From positions 806,001 to 870,000 of the forward strand of contig NZ_CP031413.1 of assembly GCF_003367355.1 (NCBI RefSeq): a stretch of DNA of 64,000 nucleotides. The letters are read 5' to 3'. The stretch comes from Lysobacter sp. TY2-98 (GTDB taxonomy: Bacteria; Pseudomonadota; Gammaproteobacteria; Xanthomonadales; Xanthomonadaceae). The position numbers and the translations under genes were made by a program. Below are positions 26,734 to 35,752 of this stretch, piece by piece. How positions within the stretch are numbered: the stretch's first letter is position 1; each line of letters opens with the position of its first letter. The notes under the pieces were generated by a model that was not told where the DNA came from, did no database searches, and worked only from the letters and a program-made list of their open reading frames with translations.

Positions 26734-28548
26734 TCAGGACGCTTTCTTCGCCTCGATCCAGCGGTTGATCTTGGCGTCCAGCACGTCCAGCGGCACCGCG
26801 CCGTCCTTCAGCACTTCGGCGTGGAACTCGCGGATGTCGAACTTCGGGCCCAGCGCCTGCTGCGCACGCGCGCGCAGTTCCTTGATCTTCAGCTCGCCCG
26901 ACTTGTACGCCAGCGCCTGGCTCGGCCATGCGATGTAGCGCTCGGCCTCCGCGGTCGCCTGCGTTTCGCTCTCGGCCGAGTTGTCGAGCATGTACTTGAT
27001 CACCTGGTCGCGGCTCCAGCCCTTGCTGTGCAGGCCGGTGTCGGTGACGAGTCGGATCGCGCGCCACAGCTCGTTTTGCAGGTAGCCGAAGTACGAGTAC
27101 GGATCCTGGTAGACGCCGAGATCCTTGCCCAGCGATTCGGCGTACAGGCCCCAGCCTTCCGCGAACGCGGTCTCGCCACCGAAGCGGCGGAACTTCGGCA
27201 TCGTGCCCATTTCCTGCTGCAGCGAAATCTGGAAGTGGTGGCCCGGGATCGCCTCGTGCAGGTACAGATCTTCCGCGTCCCACTTCTTGCGCGAGGGCAG
27301 GTCATACGTGTTGACGTAGAAGATGCCCGGGCGCTTGCCGTCCTCGCTCGCGCTCTGGTATTCGCCGCCGGCTGCCGATTTCGCGCGGAACGGCTCGACC
27401 GGACGAATCTCGAACGGCGACTTCGGCACCAGCGAGAACTGCTTCGGAATGCCGGCGTTCACCGACTTCTCGAGGTTGCGGTAATAGGTGAGCAGCTCGT
27501 CTTCGGTCTTGAAGTTGAACTGCGGGTCAGTGCGCATGAACTGGAAGAAGTCCTGCAGCGACCCCTTGAAGCCGACTTGCTGCATCACCTTCTGCATTTC
27601 ACCGTGGATGCGCTCGACCTCGCTCAGGCCGAGCTGGTGGATTTCCTCCGGCGTGCGGCTGGTCGTGGTGCTGTTGCGCACGTTGTACGCGTACCACGCC
27701 TTGCCGTTGGGCAGTGCGTCGAGGCCGACGGTCTCGCGAGTCTTCGGCATGTATTCGTCGTTGATGAAAGCGCGCAGGCGCTTGTACGCCGGCATCATTT
27801 CGCCGGTGATCATCGTGCGGTAGGCCTTGGTCAGGCGCTCGCGATCGGCTGCGGAGAACGTCTTCGGCATGTTCTGGATCGGGCCCCAGAACAGCGTCTT
27901 GGTCGGATCGTCGTTGATCAGCGCATCAAGCTGCGGCACCACCTTGACCATCAGCACGCGCGGCTGCACCACACCGGCCTTCATGCCTTCGCGCATGTTG
28001 CCGACGGCGGTATCGAAGATCGCCGGCAGCGCATGGGCGCGCTTGAGCCAGTTGTCGTAATCCTTGACCGTCTTGAACGGCTGCGGGCCCGTGCCCGAAC
28101 CGAACATCGCCGCATAGCTCGCGATGCTGCCCATCTGGTTGACGGGCATCATCCAGTCGGGGAACTGCTCGCCTTCGAGCGAGCGCTTGGCGCCGTCGAC
28201 GAAGATCTCGTAGCTCAGCAGATCCTGGCCGGTCAGTCCGTCGCTGCCGACCTTCTGCACCGCATCCAGCCACTTCACCGTGAAGTCGTGCGACTTCTTG
28301 CGGTAATCCGCCGCGAGGAAGTTCGGCAACTGGTCGTTGTAGCGCGGGTCACCCTGGAAGGTGGCCTGCAGCGGGTTGAGCTTGAGCAGCTCTTCCCAGT
28401 ACTGCTCGTACATTGCCGAGAGCTTCTGGCCCTTCGACTGGTTGACCGCCGCCTTGACGGGCGTGGCCTTCGCCGGCGCGGCGATGGAGGGCAGGGCGGC
28501 AAGGCCGAACGCGAGGGCGACGGCGAGGGTGAGGGGACGCAAGGGCAT
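26734..28548 (-). CDS. DUF885 family secreted hydrolase
   Basis: DUF885 protein of 604 residues with an N-terminal signal (about 1-24, LTLAVALAFGLAALPSIAAPA). The family carries a HExxxGHH-type site, seen here as LHEAIPGHHFQISLQQE near residue 440, which suggests a metal-dependent peptidase or amidase. FAEGWGLYAESLGKDLG is the downstream family motif. The start at 28548 is chosen because it begins the signal peptide. The substrate is unknown. Together with the two M13 proteins and the rhomboid it makes four peptidase-type proteins within 12 kb. Confidence 0.92.
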   Translation of the reverse strand: MPLRPLTLAVALAFGLAALPSIAAPAKATPVKAAVNQSKGQKLSAMYEQYWEELLKLNPLQATFQGDPRYNDQLPNFLAADYRKKSHDFTVKWLDAVQKVGSDGLTGQDLLSYEIFVDGAKRSLEGEQFPDWMMPVNQMGSIASYAAMFGSGTGPQPFKTVKDYDNWLKRAHALPAIFDTAVGNMREGMKAGVVQPRVLMVKVVPQLDALINDDPTKTLFWGPIQNMPKTFSAADRERLTKAYRTMITGEMMPAYKRLRAFINDEYMPKTRETVGLDALPNGKAWYAYNVRNSTTTSRTPEEIHQLGLSEVERIHGEMQKVMQQVGFKGSLQDFFQFMRTDPQFNFKTEDELLTYYRNLEKSVNAGIPKQFSLVPKSPFEIRPVEPFRAKSAAGGEYQSASEDGKRPGIFYVNTYDLPSRKKWDAEDLYLHEAIPGHHFQISLQQEMGTMPKFRRFGGETAFAEGWGLYAESLGKDLGVYQDPYSYFGYLQNELWRAIRLVTDTGLHSKGWSRDQVIKYMLDNSAESETQATAEAERYIAWPSQALAYKSGELKIKELRARAQQALGPKFDIREFHAEVLKDGAVPLDVLDAKINRWIEAKKAS

Positions 28549-28635
28549 GACGGGCTCCGTCTGGGGACCCGTGGAGCATGGCGGTCGCCGACCGGTCGTT
28601 CGCCGGTCGGAAGTCATGGGCGGCGCCGCCTTCCG

Positions 28636-29442
28636 TCAGGCCGCGGCCTGGCGGCGCAGTTCGTCGGCGCGCGCGTGGCCGAGGTAGCGCACCATCGCGT
28701 TCTTCATGATGTAGATCAGCGGAATCATCGCGACCGCCGCCAGCATCTTGTAGACGTAGTTGACCGTGCTTACCGCGAGAAACAGGCCGATCGGCCAGTG
28801 CTGCGGGCCGATCACGAACGCGATGTAGAGCACGACGAAGCTGTCGACCAGCTGCGACACCGCGGTCGAACCGGTCGAACGCAACCAGATCGCGCGGTGG
28901 CCCGTGGCGCGGCGGATGCGATGGAAGACCGCGACGTCGATGAACTGCCCGAGCAGGAACGCGACCAGCGAGCCTGCGATCGTCCACATGCCCTGGCCGA
29001 ACACTGCCGAGAACGCGGCCTGGTAGTCCGAGACGCCCTGCGCTTTCGCTGCGCCCACCCACCATCCGGCCGGCGCGAGCGAGATGGCAGCGAACGCGAA
29101 AGCGAAGCCGTACACGATCAACGCAGCGGCGAGCAGCGAGATGATCCGCACGCCGCGTCGTCCGTAGAACTCGTTGATGACGTCGGTCATCAGGAACACG
29201 ATCGGCCACAGCAACGTGCCGGCGGTGAAGCTCAGCGAACCGTTCTGTCCGAACAGGTGCCATTCGAACGGCTTGACGCCCAGCGTGTCTTCGAGCGCGA
29301 AGATCTTCACGCCGATGAACTCCGCCAGCACCGTGTTGACGCAGAAAAGCGCGGCCAGGCCGATGAACAACCGCACGGCGCGGTCATTCAGAACATGCGG
29401 GGTGCCGTCCTGCGGGATGCTGTCGTCGACGATCGCGCTCAT
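28636..29442 (-). CDS. queuosine precursor transporter (VUT/YhhQ/QPT family)
   Basis: Membrane carrier of 268 residues with about six helices. Family segments are CVNTVLAEFIGVKIF near residue 34, FLMTDVINEFYGRRGVR near 82, FIDVAVFHRIRRATGHRAIWLRSTGSTAVSQLVDSFVVL and a C-terminal basic tail. E. coli YhhQ takes up preQ0/preQ1, which fits the tgt and queA genes at 1250-3535. It begins by ATGA overlap with the stop of the propeller-protein gene, so it is the last gene of that transcript. Confidence 0.9.
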   Translation of the reverse strand: MSAIVDDSIPQDGTPHVLNDRAVRLFIGLAALFCVNTVLAEFIGVKIFALEDTLGVKPFEWHLFGQNGSLSFTAGTLLWPIVFLMTDVINEFYGRRGVRIISLLAAALIVYGFAFAFAAISLAPAGWWVGAAKAQGVSDYQAAFSAVFGQGMWTIAGSLVAFLLGQFIDVAVFHRIRRATGHRAIWLRSTGSTAVSQLVDSFVVLYIAFVIGPQHWPIGLFLAVSTVNYVYKMLAAVAMIPLIYIMKNAMVRYLGHARADELRRQAAA

Positions 29443-30611
29443 GGAGTCTTTCGCAGGTGGTAGATGACGCCCTTGCGGTCGTCACTGAAGTACAGGCCGC
29501 CGACGCCGTCGTCGATCAGTCCGGCCGGGCGGCCGTTGACGGTGCGATCGTCGAGGAAGCCCGTGATCAACGGTTCGACCTTGCGGCCGTCGTGGCTCAC
29601 GCGCACGAGCATGTAGCCGTGACCGATGCGTTCGTTGGTCGAGCCGTGCAGGGCGACGATGTAATGGTTCGCGAGCACGTCATCGCCGTCGTGCGCCGGC
29701 ATCGGCAGGACGCCGAGCGCCGACGAATGGGCGGGGAAGTGCGCGAAAGGCGTCGCGACCCCCTTGCAGCCCGATGCGCGCGGGAACTTCGAATCGGCCC
29801 GAACGCGGCCACCGTCGCTGTAGCAATACGGCCAGCCCGCATCCATGCCGTCGACGATGCGGTACATGGTTTCGTCGGGGCGGTTGAGGCCGAGGTGATC
29901 CGCGCCCTGGTTGGTCGCGATCAGTGCATCGCCGTCCCGAATCAGGCCGACGGCATTGCGCAGGCCGCGCGCGACGGTGCGCTGCTTACCGTCCGGGGCA
30001 AGGGCGATGATGCTCGCGCGGACCGGTTCCTTCTCGACGCAGGCATTGCAGCTGCTGCCGACCGACACCAGCGCGGTGCCGTCCTTCTCGACGATCACCG
30101 TGCGCGTGAGATGCCAGCCGCCGTACTTGTAGCTGAGGCCGTAGTCGGGAAACGTCGCCAGTGTTTCCGGCGCGCCGCTGATGCGACCGGTCGCGACGTC
30201 GTAGGGATAGCGCAGCAGCGCCTGCGTGAGTGCGAGATAGAGCCACGTGCGCGACTTCGCATCGGTGTGAAACGCGATGCTGTTCGGGTTGCGCAGCCCG
30301 TCGAGCATGACGGTCGGCGTCGACCATCGCGTCGCGGCCGCATCCGGCCGACCCAACATCAGGAGCTGACCCTTCCGGTTGTCGGTGAGGTCGTGCATGT
30401 CGGTGACGAGCAGGCGGCCCATCGGATCGCGGGCGAAGAAGCGCACGCGGTGCAGGCCCTGCACGACGGGGTCGAGCCGGTAACCGCTCGGCACCTTCAG
30501 CGTGAAGTGCGAAGCATCGTCGAGCGTGATCGCCTGCGGGACGAGTCGCGGCTGCGCGGCGAGCGAGGATACGAACGTCAACGCCAGTAGCGCGACGAGT
30601 ACGCGCGTCAC
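29439..30611 (-). CDS. PQQ-type glucose/sorbosone dehydrogenase-like beta-propeller protein
   Basis: Secreted beta-propeller protein of 390 residues with a signal peptide (VTRVLVALLALTFVSSLAAQP). It resembles the soluble glucose/sorbosone dehydrogenase family: GLHRVRFFARDPMGRLLVTDMHDL, GLRNPNSIAFHTD, ARGLRNAVGLIRDGDAL and DDRTVNGRPAGLIDDGVGGLYFSDDRKGVIYHL. A CNAC pair near residue 195 could form a disulfide. Many members of this fold do not oxidise sugars, so the catalytic role is only possible. The start GTG 30611 overlaps the DUF502 stop as GTGA. Confidence 0.8.
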   Translation of the reverse strand: MTRVLVALLALTFVSSLAAQPRLVPQAITLDDASHFTLKVPSGYRLDPVVQGLHRVRFFARDPMGRLLVTDMHDLTDNRKGQLLMLGRPDAAATRWSTPTVMLDGLRNPNSIAFHTDAKSRTWLYLALTQALLRYPYDVATGRISGAPETLATFPDYGLSYKYGGWHLTRTVIVEKDGTALVSVGSSCNACVEKEPVRASIIALAPDGKQRTVARGLRNAVGLIRDGDALIATNQGADHLGLNRPDETMYRIVDGMDAGWPYCYSDGGRVRADSKFPRASGCKGVATPFAHFPAHSSALGVLPMPAHDGDDVLANHYIVALHGSTNERIGHGYMLVRVSHDGRKVEPLITGFLDDRTVNGRPAGLIDDGVGGLYFSDDRKGVIYHLRKTP

Positions 30612-31264
30612 GGCGCGTCCTGCGTCGGCGTGCTGAAGGGGATGGAGTCCGGAGACACCGCGCCGCCCGAGATGATGAAGCTCATCGCCTGGTCGACGGT
30701 CCAGTCGGTGGGCGTGATCTTCTCGATGGGGATGATTTCGAGATAGCCCGACGTCGGGTTTGGCGTGGTCGGCACATACACCGCTGCCAGTTCGCGGCCC
30801 GTGCCCTGTTCGCGCAGCACGCGGGTGACGAAGCCGATCGACTTCATGTGCGCATTCGGGAAATCGACCAGCACCACGCGCTGCGTGCCGTCCGGTTTCG
30901 TCTGCAGGATGTCGAGCAGCTGGCGGGCGCTGCCGTAGATGAGGTTCGCGAACGGAATGCGCTTGATGAGCGCCTCGAACCAGCGCAGCAGGCGCTGGCC
31001 GAATACGCGGCGCGCCATCATTCCCGACATCAGGATCACCGCGATCGTCGCCAGCAGCGCAAGCCCGTTCTGCACCCACGGTGCGGCGACCCACGCGAGC
31101 GAATGGTCGTTGTCGGCGATGTTCTGCAGGCCCGGCCCGATCAGCGGACGGCTGATGTCCGAGAGCAGCACGAATACGAACTTGACCACCACCCACGTCA
31201 GCCAGATCGGCAACAGGGTGAGCAGGCCGGTGAGGAAGAGCTTCTGCAGGTTGGTTTTGCCCAT
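30608..31264 (-). CDS. DUF502 membrane protein
   Basis: A 218-residue DUF502 protein with two to three membrane helices (LFLTGLLTLLPIWLTWVVVKFVFVLL and NGLALLATIAVILMSGMMAR) and the family core RIPFANLIYGSARQLLDIL, VVLVDFPNAHMKSIGFVTR and VYVPTTPNPTSGYLEIIP. The function is unknown; the family is often near signalling or envelope genes. It starts 28 bases after the kinase-FGE gene ends and overlaps the next gene by four bases. Confidence 0.93.
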   Translation of the reverse strand: MGKTNLQKLFLTGLLTLLPIWLTWVVVKFVFVLLSDISRPLIGPGLQNIADNDHSLAWVAAPWVQNGLALLATIAVILMSGMMARRVFGQRLLRWFEALIKRIPFANLIYGSARQLLDILQTKPDGTQRVVLVDFPNAHMKSIGFVTRVLREQGTGRELAAVYVPTTPNPTSGYLEIIPIEKITPTDWTVDQAMSFIISGGAVSPDSIPFSTPTQDAP

Positions 31265-31292
31265 GCGGCGATTGTAGGCCGCGGGCGGGGGC

Positions 31293-33269
31293 TCAGCGCT
31301 CGCGCAGGAGTCGGAAGCCGACGTCGTCGTAGCCGCGATTCGCCGTCAGCGGTTCCTGCGCGGTGCGGCCGCGCCACGAATGCGCCGTCACCATGCGTTC
31401 CAGGCAGCTGCCACCGCAATCGCGCAGCCACAGGCTGATCGAACGTCCGCCGACATCCGCCGACGTGCGTCCCGACTCCGACGACGACGGCAGGCGGAAG
31501 CGCCCGCCTGTCTGCGCACCCAGCCAGTTCGCATAGGCTTCCGCGTCCTGCAGCGAGACGCAGACCACCGCGTCGTTCGGGCCCTGTGAGAAGCCCGGCG
31601 ACTGCCAGGTGCGCGGCGCGAATACGCGCAGCAGCGATGCGCGCTCGCGACACAGCGCGGGCGGGCGATGCGTGGCTTCGACGAAACGCTGGTACTCGCC
31701 GCGCGTGACCGGATGCGGGGAGACGCCGCCGCGATCGAGGTCCGCGACCTCGTCGCCGACGACTTTGCGCGGTGCACCTTCGATCGCGCCGGCCTCGCGC
31801 GTCCAGCGTGCGAGCTCGGTGGGTGCGAGGCGCAAGTCGCGTGCGAGCACGAGGGCCAGCTGCGCGCGCTTGCGGTCGTTGTGGGCGAGGGCGTCGTCGA
31901 AACGGGTGCGCAGGGCCTTCTGAATATCGGACGAGGCGACCGCGCCACGTTGGCCGATCGCATTGCCGAGCTGGTCGGCGTGCGCGGCGAGATCGCGCGC
32001 GCGGGTGTCGTCGGTGCTACGGATGGCGGCGACGGTGCGGGCGCGCAGCGCGTCGGTCAGCTCACCGGCAACGACCCGTACGCGCGGATCGTCGCCGTGG
32101 TCGGTCCATGCGTTGAGCACGGTCGCGAGGGCGTTGTCACCATCCGGCGCGGTCAGGGCGTTGCGCGCGATCTGTGCACGGGCGCGGGACACCGCCATCT
32201 CCACGTCCGCACCCGGCAGCGGCTCGAGCATGCGGTCCGTGGGGTCGTAGGCGGCGGGTGTCTCGGACGATGTGGTGCCGGCCGGCTTCTGCGCGTGGAA
32301 GAAGGCGTCGTGTTCGCCACCCGGCCACATCGCGGCCACGCCCCAGGCGATCAGGCCCAGCACGACGAGGCCGCCGCCCCAGCGCGCGGCGGGATGGCGC
32401 GCCGCGCCGCGGAGGCGATCCCAGACCGGCAGCCAGCGTGGCGGACGCACGGCCAACATGGCTTCGCGCATGTCGGCGGCGTTCTGGAAGCGCGAGTCCG
32501 GCGACTTGGCGAGCGCGCGGTACATGAAGCGCTGCCAGTGACGCAGGTGCGCGGGCAGCTTCGGGATCGGCTGCTGCGCATGGGCGATCGCCATCGACAA
32601 CGCGTCCCCGGCCTCGTAGGGCAGGCGGCCGGCCAGCATTTCCCACAGCACGACGCCGAGGCTGTAGAGGTCGGCGCGACCGTCGACGTCCTCGCCGCGC
32701 GCCTGCTCCGGCGCCATGTAGGCGGTGCTGCCGACCGCGAGGCCGGCGGTGGTGACGCGCGGGCCGAAGCCACGTCGCAGGGCGATGCCGAAGTCGGCGA
32801 GCAAGGGGCGGCCGGCGTCGTCGAACAGCACGTTTTCCGGCTTGACGTCGCGATGCACGACGCCGCGCGAGTGCGCGTATTCCAGCGCCGCGAGCAGTGC
32901 GATCCCGATCTCCACGGCGCCCGCCTCGTCGCGCGTGAAGTCGCGCTCGCCGAGGTGGCCGCGGGTGAGGTGCGGCATCGAGTAGTAGGGCAGGCTGTCC
33001 TTGGTGCGCCCGAGCTCATGGATGCGGACAACGTGCGGATGCTCGAGGCGCGCGATGGTGCGGACTTCGTTCTCGAAGCGGCGGCGGCTGACTTCGTCGG
33101 CCAGCGCCTGCGGCGCCATCACCTTGATCGCGACCTCGCGCCCGAGCGCGGTCTGCTCGGCAAGGTAGACCGTCGACATGCCGCCCCGGCCGAGCAGGCG
33201 CAGCAGGCGGTACCCGTTGATCTGCGGGAGCGGTTCGACGTGGGCGTCGGCGGGCGTGGCGTCATCCAT
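31293..33269 (-). CDS. Ser/Thr protein kinase fused to a formylglycine-generating-enzyme-like domain
   Basis: Hanks-type kinase of 658 residues. The N-terminal catalytic domain has LGRGGMSTVYLAEQ, the ATP-binding Lys49 in AIKVM, HRDVKPEN with Asp141, DFGIA with Asp159 and APEQARG, so it should be active. One membrane helix follows (about 297-315, LVVLGLIAWGVAAMW), then a helical linker of about 190 residues and a C-terminal FGE-sulfatase (SUMF1-like) domain (about 510-658) ending CGGSC...GFRLLRER. The outer domain may bind a ligand or glycan; such FGE-like domains are often non-catalytic. The minus-strand leader carries TATATC 11 bases before the ATG and no ribosome-binding site. Confidence 0.92.
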   Translation of the reverse strand: MDDATPADAHVEPLPQINGYRLLRLLGRGGMSTVYLAEQTALGREVAIKVMAPQALADEVSRRRFENEVRTIARLEHPHVVRIHELGRTKDSLPYYSMPHLTRGHLGERDFTRDEAGAVEIGIALLAALEYAHSRGVVHRDVKPENVLFDDAGRPLLADFGIALRRGFGPRVTTAGLAVGSTAYMAPEQARGEDVDGRADLYSLGVVLWEMLAGRLPYEAGDALSMAIAHAQQPIPKLPAHLRHWQRFMYRALAKSPDSRFQNAADMREAMLAVRPPRWLPVWDRLRGAARHPAARWGGGLVVLGLIAWGVAAMWPGGEHDAFFHAQKPAGTTSSETPAAYDPTDRMLEPLPGADVEMAVSRARAQIARNALTAPDGDNALATVLNAWTDHGDDPRVRVVAGELTDALRARTVAAIRSTDDTRARDLAAHADQLGNAIGQRGAVASSDIQKALRTRFDDALAHNDRKRAQLALVLARDLRLAPTELARWTREAGAIEGAPRKVVGDEVADLDRGGVSPHPVTRGEYQRFVEATHRPPALCRERASLLRVFAPRTWQSPGFSQGPNDAVVCVSLQDAEAYANWLGAQTGGRFRLPSSSESGRTSADVGGRSISLWLRDCGGSCLERMVTAHSWRGRTAQEPLTANRGYDDVGFRLLRER

Positions 33270-33331
33270 GCCGGGCCGAGGATATAGGTATGGAACGGCG
33301 TCGCGAAGGCCGCGTGCGTTCCGGAATGTGA

Positions 33332-33796
33332 TCAGCGACCCGGCTTGCGTCGCACGTAGAGTTGCTTGCGCACGTGCGCGACGGTCTGGCCTTCCGCGTC
33401 GACCACCGGCGTCTCGAACCAGCGCAGGTGCTTGCTGCCGTCCGCGGCCTCGGCGCGGATGTCGTCGAGGGTGGCGTCGTCGAGGCGGAACTCGGCCGAG
33501 ACGGTGCCACGGCCGGGGCGTTCGAAATCGATGGAACCGGAGCGGTCCCAGACGAAATAGTCACGCCCGATGCGGCGCATGACCAGCAGCATCCAGAACG
33601 GGTCGGTCATCGCGAACAGGCTGCCGCCGAAATGCGTGCCCACCGCGTTGCGATTCCACGGGCGAAGGCGCAGCTCGACGCGTGCGTAGCGGAAATCGTC
33701 GGCGAGGTGGGTGACGCGGATGCCCGCGAACAGGAAGGGCGGCCAGAGGTTGAGCACGTGCCGCAGCGTGCCGGCCCGGATGGTCTGCGCGTTCAA
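33332..33796 (-). CDS. DUF4442 hotdog-fold (thioesterase-like) protein
   Basis: A 154-residue protein of the DUF4442 group, related to PaaI-type acyl-CoA thioesterases. Signatures are LNLWPPFLFAGIRVTHL, RNAVGTHFGGSLFAMTDPFWM near residue 51 and YFVWDRSGSIDFERPGRGTV. The start codon is TTG 33796 with GGA ten bases upstream; the first in-frame ATG is far inside. The substrate is unknown. It lies between the kinase and the thioredoxin gene, all on the minus strand. Confidence 0.85.
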   Translation of the reverse strand: MNAQTIRAGTLRHVLNLWPPFLFAGIRVTHLADDFRYARVELRLRPWNRNAVGTHFGGSLFAMTDPFWMLLVMRRIGRDYFVWDRSGSIDFERPGRGTVSAEFRLDDATLDDIRAEAADGSKHLRWFETPVVDAEGQTVAHVRKQLYVRRKPGR

Positions 33797-33858
33797 GAGC
33801 GATTCCGCGGTGGAGCGCGGCGCGAGCGCCGCAGGTGTGGGGTTCGACGTGCGTCGCC

Positions 33859-34725
33859 TCAGAACAGCAGCGACGACATCCTGCGCCGGTAGCGGCCCAC
33901 GAGGTCGTCGTCCTGCACCACGCGGAACGCGTCGATCAGTGTGCGGCGTGCGAGGCCATCTTGGTACTGGCGGTCGCGACGCAGCATCTCGATGAGGTGC
34001 TCGAGCGCGTCCTCTTCGCGGCCGCCGAGCAGGCGCTGCACGGCGAGCAGGTAGCGGGCGCGCAGGTCGGTGGCATCGGCGGCGATCGCGGCCTCGAGCA
34101 CATCTGCAGCGGGCGCGTCCTTCGCGGCGGCGACGAGGCGCAGGTGCGCGCGGGCGCGTTCGGTGCGGTCGTCGGTGGCGAGGTTGGCCGGCAATGCGTC
34201 GATGAGCTGCTCAGCTTCGGCAGTCGCGCCGGTGCGGAGCAGGGCGAGCGCGAGGTCGAGCTTGAGCGCGTCGTCTTCGGGCTTTTCGCTGACTTCATGA
34301 CGCAGGCGGACGACTTCCGCGTGCGGATCGACCGGTGCCTCGTCGACCGGCGCTGGCGGCTCCGCGCCAGCGCGCGGCTCGATGCCGTGCGTCTTCAGGA
34401 ATTCGCGCAAGGTGCCTTCGGGAATCACGCCGGGAAAGCCGTCGGCGAGCTGGCCGTCCTTGACCAGGAAGACGGTCGGGATCGACCGCACCTGGAAGGC
34501 GGCGGCGAGCTGCTGTTCCTTGTCGACGTCGACCTTGGCCAGCACGAACGCGCCGTTGTATTCCGTGGCGAGCTTCTCCAGCACCGGCCCGAGCTGCTTG
34601 CACGGCCCGCACCACTCGGCCCAGAAATCCACCAGCACCGGCGTCTGCAACGAGCGTTGCAGGACCTCGTCCTGGAAGGTCTCGGCGGTGGCGTCGAAGA
34701 CGTGCGGGTTCGCGTCGGCGGTCAT
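33859..34725 (-). CDS. thioredoxin-TPR chaperone, CnoX/YbbN type
   Basis: Cytoplasmic thioredoxin-fold protein of 288 residues. The thioredoxin domain (about 1-115) contains WAEWCGPCKQL with an intact CGPC, unlike E. coli CnoX (SQHC), and the cis-Pro motif IPTVF. A C-terminal TPR region (about 130-288) follows. The architecture matches CnoX, which protects proteins from chlorine stress and passes them to GroEL/DnaK; with CGPC it may also be a true reductase. The start is ATG 34725 with AAGGAG upstream. Confidence 0.9.
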   Translation of the reverse strand: MTADANPHVFDATAETFQDEVLQRSLQTPVLVDFWAEWCGPCKQLGPVLEKLATEYNGAFVLAKVDVDKEQQLAAAFQVRSIPTVFLVKDGQLADGFPGVIPEGTLREFLKTHGIEPRAGAEPPAPVDEAPVDPHAEVVRLRHEVSEKPEDDALKLDLALALLRTGATAEAEQLIDALPANLATDDRTERARAHLRLVAAAKDAPAADVLEAAIAADATDLRARYLLAVQRLLGGREEDALEHLIEMLRRDRQYQDGLARRTLIDAFRVVQDDDLVGRYRRRMSSLLF

Positions 34726-34787
34726 GGCAGCTCCTTGAAGTCGTCGCGACATGGGGGCGCGGCCCCGGCAGCGCAAGGCGGGCACGC

Positions 34788-34793
34788 TAGCAT
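34788..34793 (+). promoter_or_regulatory. possible -10 box for a leaderless DUF998 mRNA
   Basis: TAGCAT ends 6 bases before the ATG at 34800. No Shine-Dalgarno sequence is present. Confidence 0.3.
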
Positions 34794-34799
34794 GGGCTC

Positions 34800-35429
34800 A
34801 TGCAACGCTCCGTCAGCCCCGCACCCGTCGCCGCGATCACCGCGGCCGTCCTGTTCGTCGCGGCCGTGCTCGGCTACGGCGCGCTGTTTCCGGCGTTTTC
34901 GCAGCTTCAGCATCCGGTCGCGGCGCTGGGCGCGTCGGGCGTGCCGCATGCGCTGGCGTTCAACCTGATCGGCTTCGTGCTGCCGGGCCTGCTTGCCGCG
35001 TTCGCCGCGCAGACGCTGCGGGGTCGGATGGGCGATGCGCCCTACGTCGCGCGCCTCGGCGTGCAGGCGCTGACGCTCGCCGCCGTCGCGTTCGCCGCCC
35101 TCGGCCTGATGCCGCTGGATTCGGGCGACCTGCTGTCCTCCGCCAGCCGCCTGCACGCCGCAACGTGGACGTTCTGGTGGGTGGCGGTCGTAGTCGGCGC
35201 GACGTTGCTCGGCCTCGGCATGCGGGGCACGCGGCACGCCCCGCGCTCGTGGGCCGTGACCGCGTGTGCGCTGGTGACGCTGCTCTTCGCGATCATCCTG
35301 CCCGGCGTGATTCCGGTGGGACTGTCGCAACGCATTGCCTTCGCCGCGTGGTTCGCCGCGACCTACCTGATGGCGCCTAGCCGTGCCGCAGCTTCAACGT
35401 CAGGATCGTCGCCGACAGGCCCAACGTAA
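34800..35429 (+). CDS. DUF998 membrane protein
   Basis: A 209-residue integral membrane protein of the DUF998 type with about six helices (AAITAAVLFVAAVLGYGALFP, LAFNLIGFVLPGLLAAFAA, TLAAVAFAALGLMPLD, TWTFWWVAVVVGATLLGLG, VTACALVTLLFAIILPG, IAFAAWFAATYLM). The family function is unknown. Its final 53 bases overlap the end of the SemiSWEET gene on the other strand, which explains its Ser/Thr/Gly-rich C-terminal tail. Confidence 0.8.
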   Translation: MQRSVSPAPVAAITAAVLFVAAVLGYGALFPAFSQLQHPVAALGASGVPHALAFNLIGFVLPGLLAAFAAQTLRGRMGDAPYVARLGVQALTLAAVAFAALGLMPLDSGDLLSSASRLHAATWTFWWVAVVVGATLLGLGMRGTRHAPRSWAVTACALVTLLFAIILPGVIPVGLSQRIAFAAWFAATYLMAPSRAAASTSGSSPTGPT

Positions 35430-35628
35430 GCAGGTTCGACACGATCATCGGCCACGACGTCAGTGCGAGGCCGTAGAGGAACCAGCAGGCGACGCCGACG
35501 GTAAACACGACGTACATGCCGAGCGAGATGCCGCTCGTGTCGCGCGTGCGGATGGTCTTGATCGCCTGCGGCAGGAACGACAGCGTCGTCAGCGACGCGG
35601 CCACGTAGCCGACCCATTCGCCGATCAT
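35377..35628 (-). CDS. SemiSWEET-family sugar transporter
   Basis: An 83-residue protein with three membrane helices and the PQ-loop motif LSFLPQAIKTIRTRDTSGIS near residue 20, which matches bacterial SemiSWEETs that dimerise to move sugars. The length is typical (about 85). The start is MIGEWVGYVAA at 35628; the open frame continues upstream without family similarity. Its 3' end overlaps the DUF998 gene tail-to-tail by 53 bases. Confidence 0.9.
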   Translation of the reverse strand: MIGEWVGYVAASLTTLSFLPQAIKTIRTRDTSGISLGMYVVFTVGVACWFLYGLALTSWPMIVSNLLTLGLSATILTLKLRHG

Positions 35629-35752
35629 GCGGCGCGCTCCGCGTCGGGGAAGACGGACGTCGACCGCATGGGATGGTGCGGTTCGTGGAAGGTGATGCAC
35701 ATGCAATGGGACGTCCGGGAATCGAGGAAGGAAGATGCGAGCGCGGATTTGA

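Noticed and set aside
26056..29463. Open frame of about 1135 codons on the plus strand
   Set aside because: It is antisense to the DUF1800, DUF885 and transporter genes, low in hydrophobic pattern and without motifs, so it is a composition artefact.
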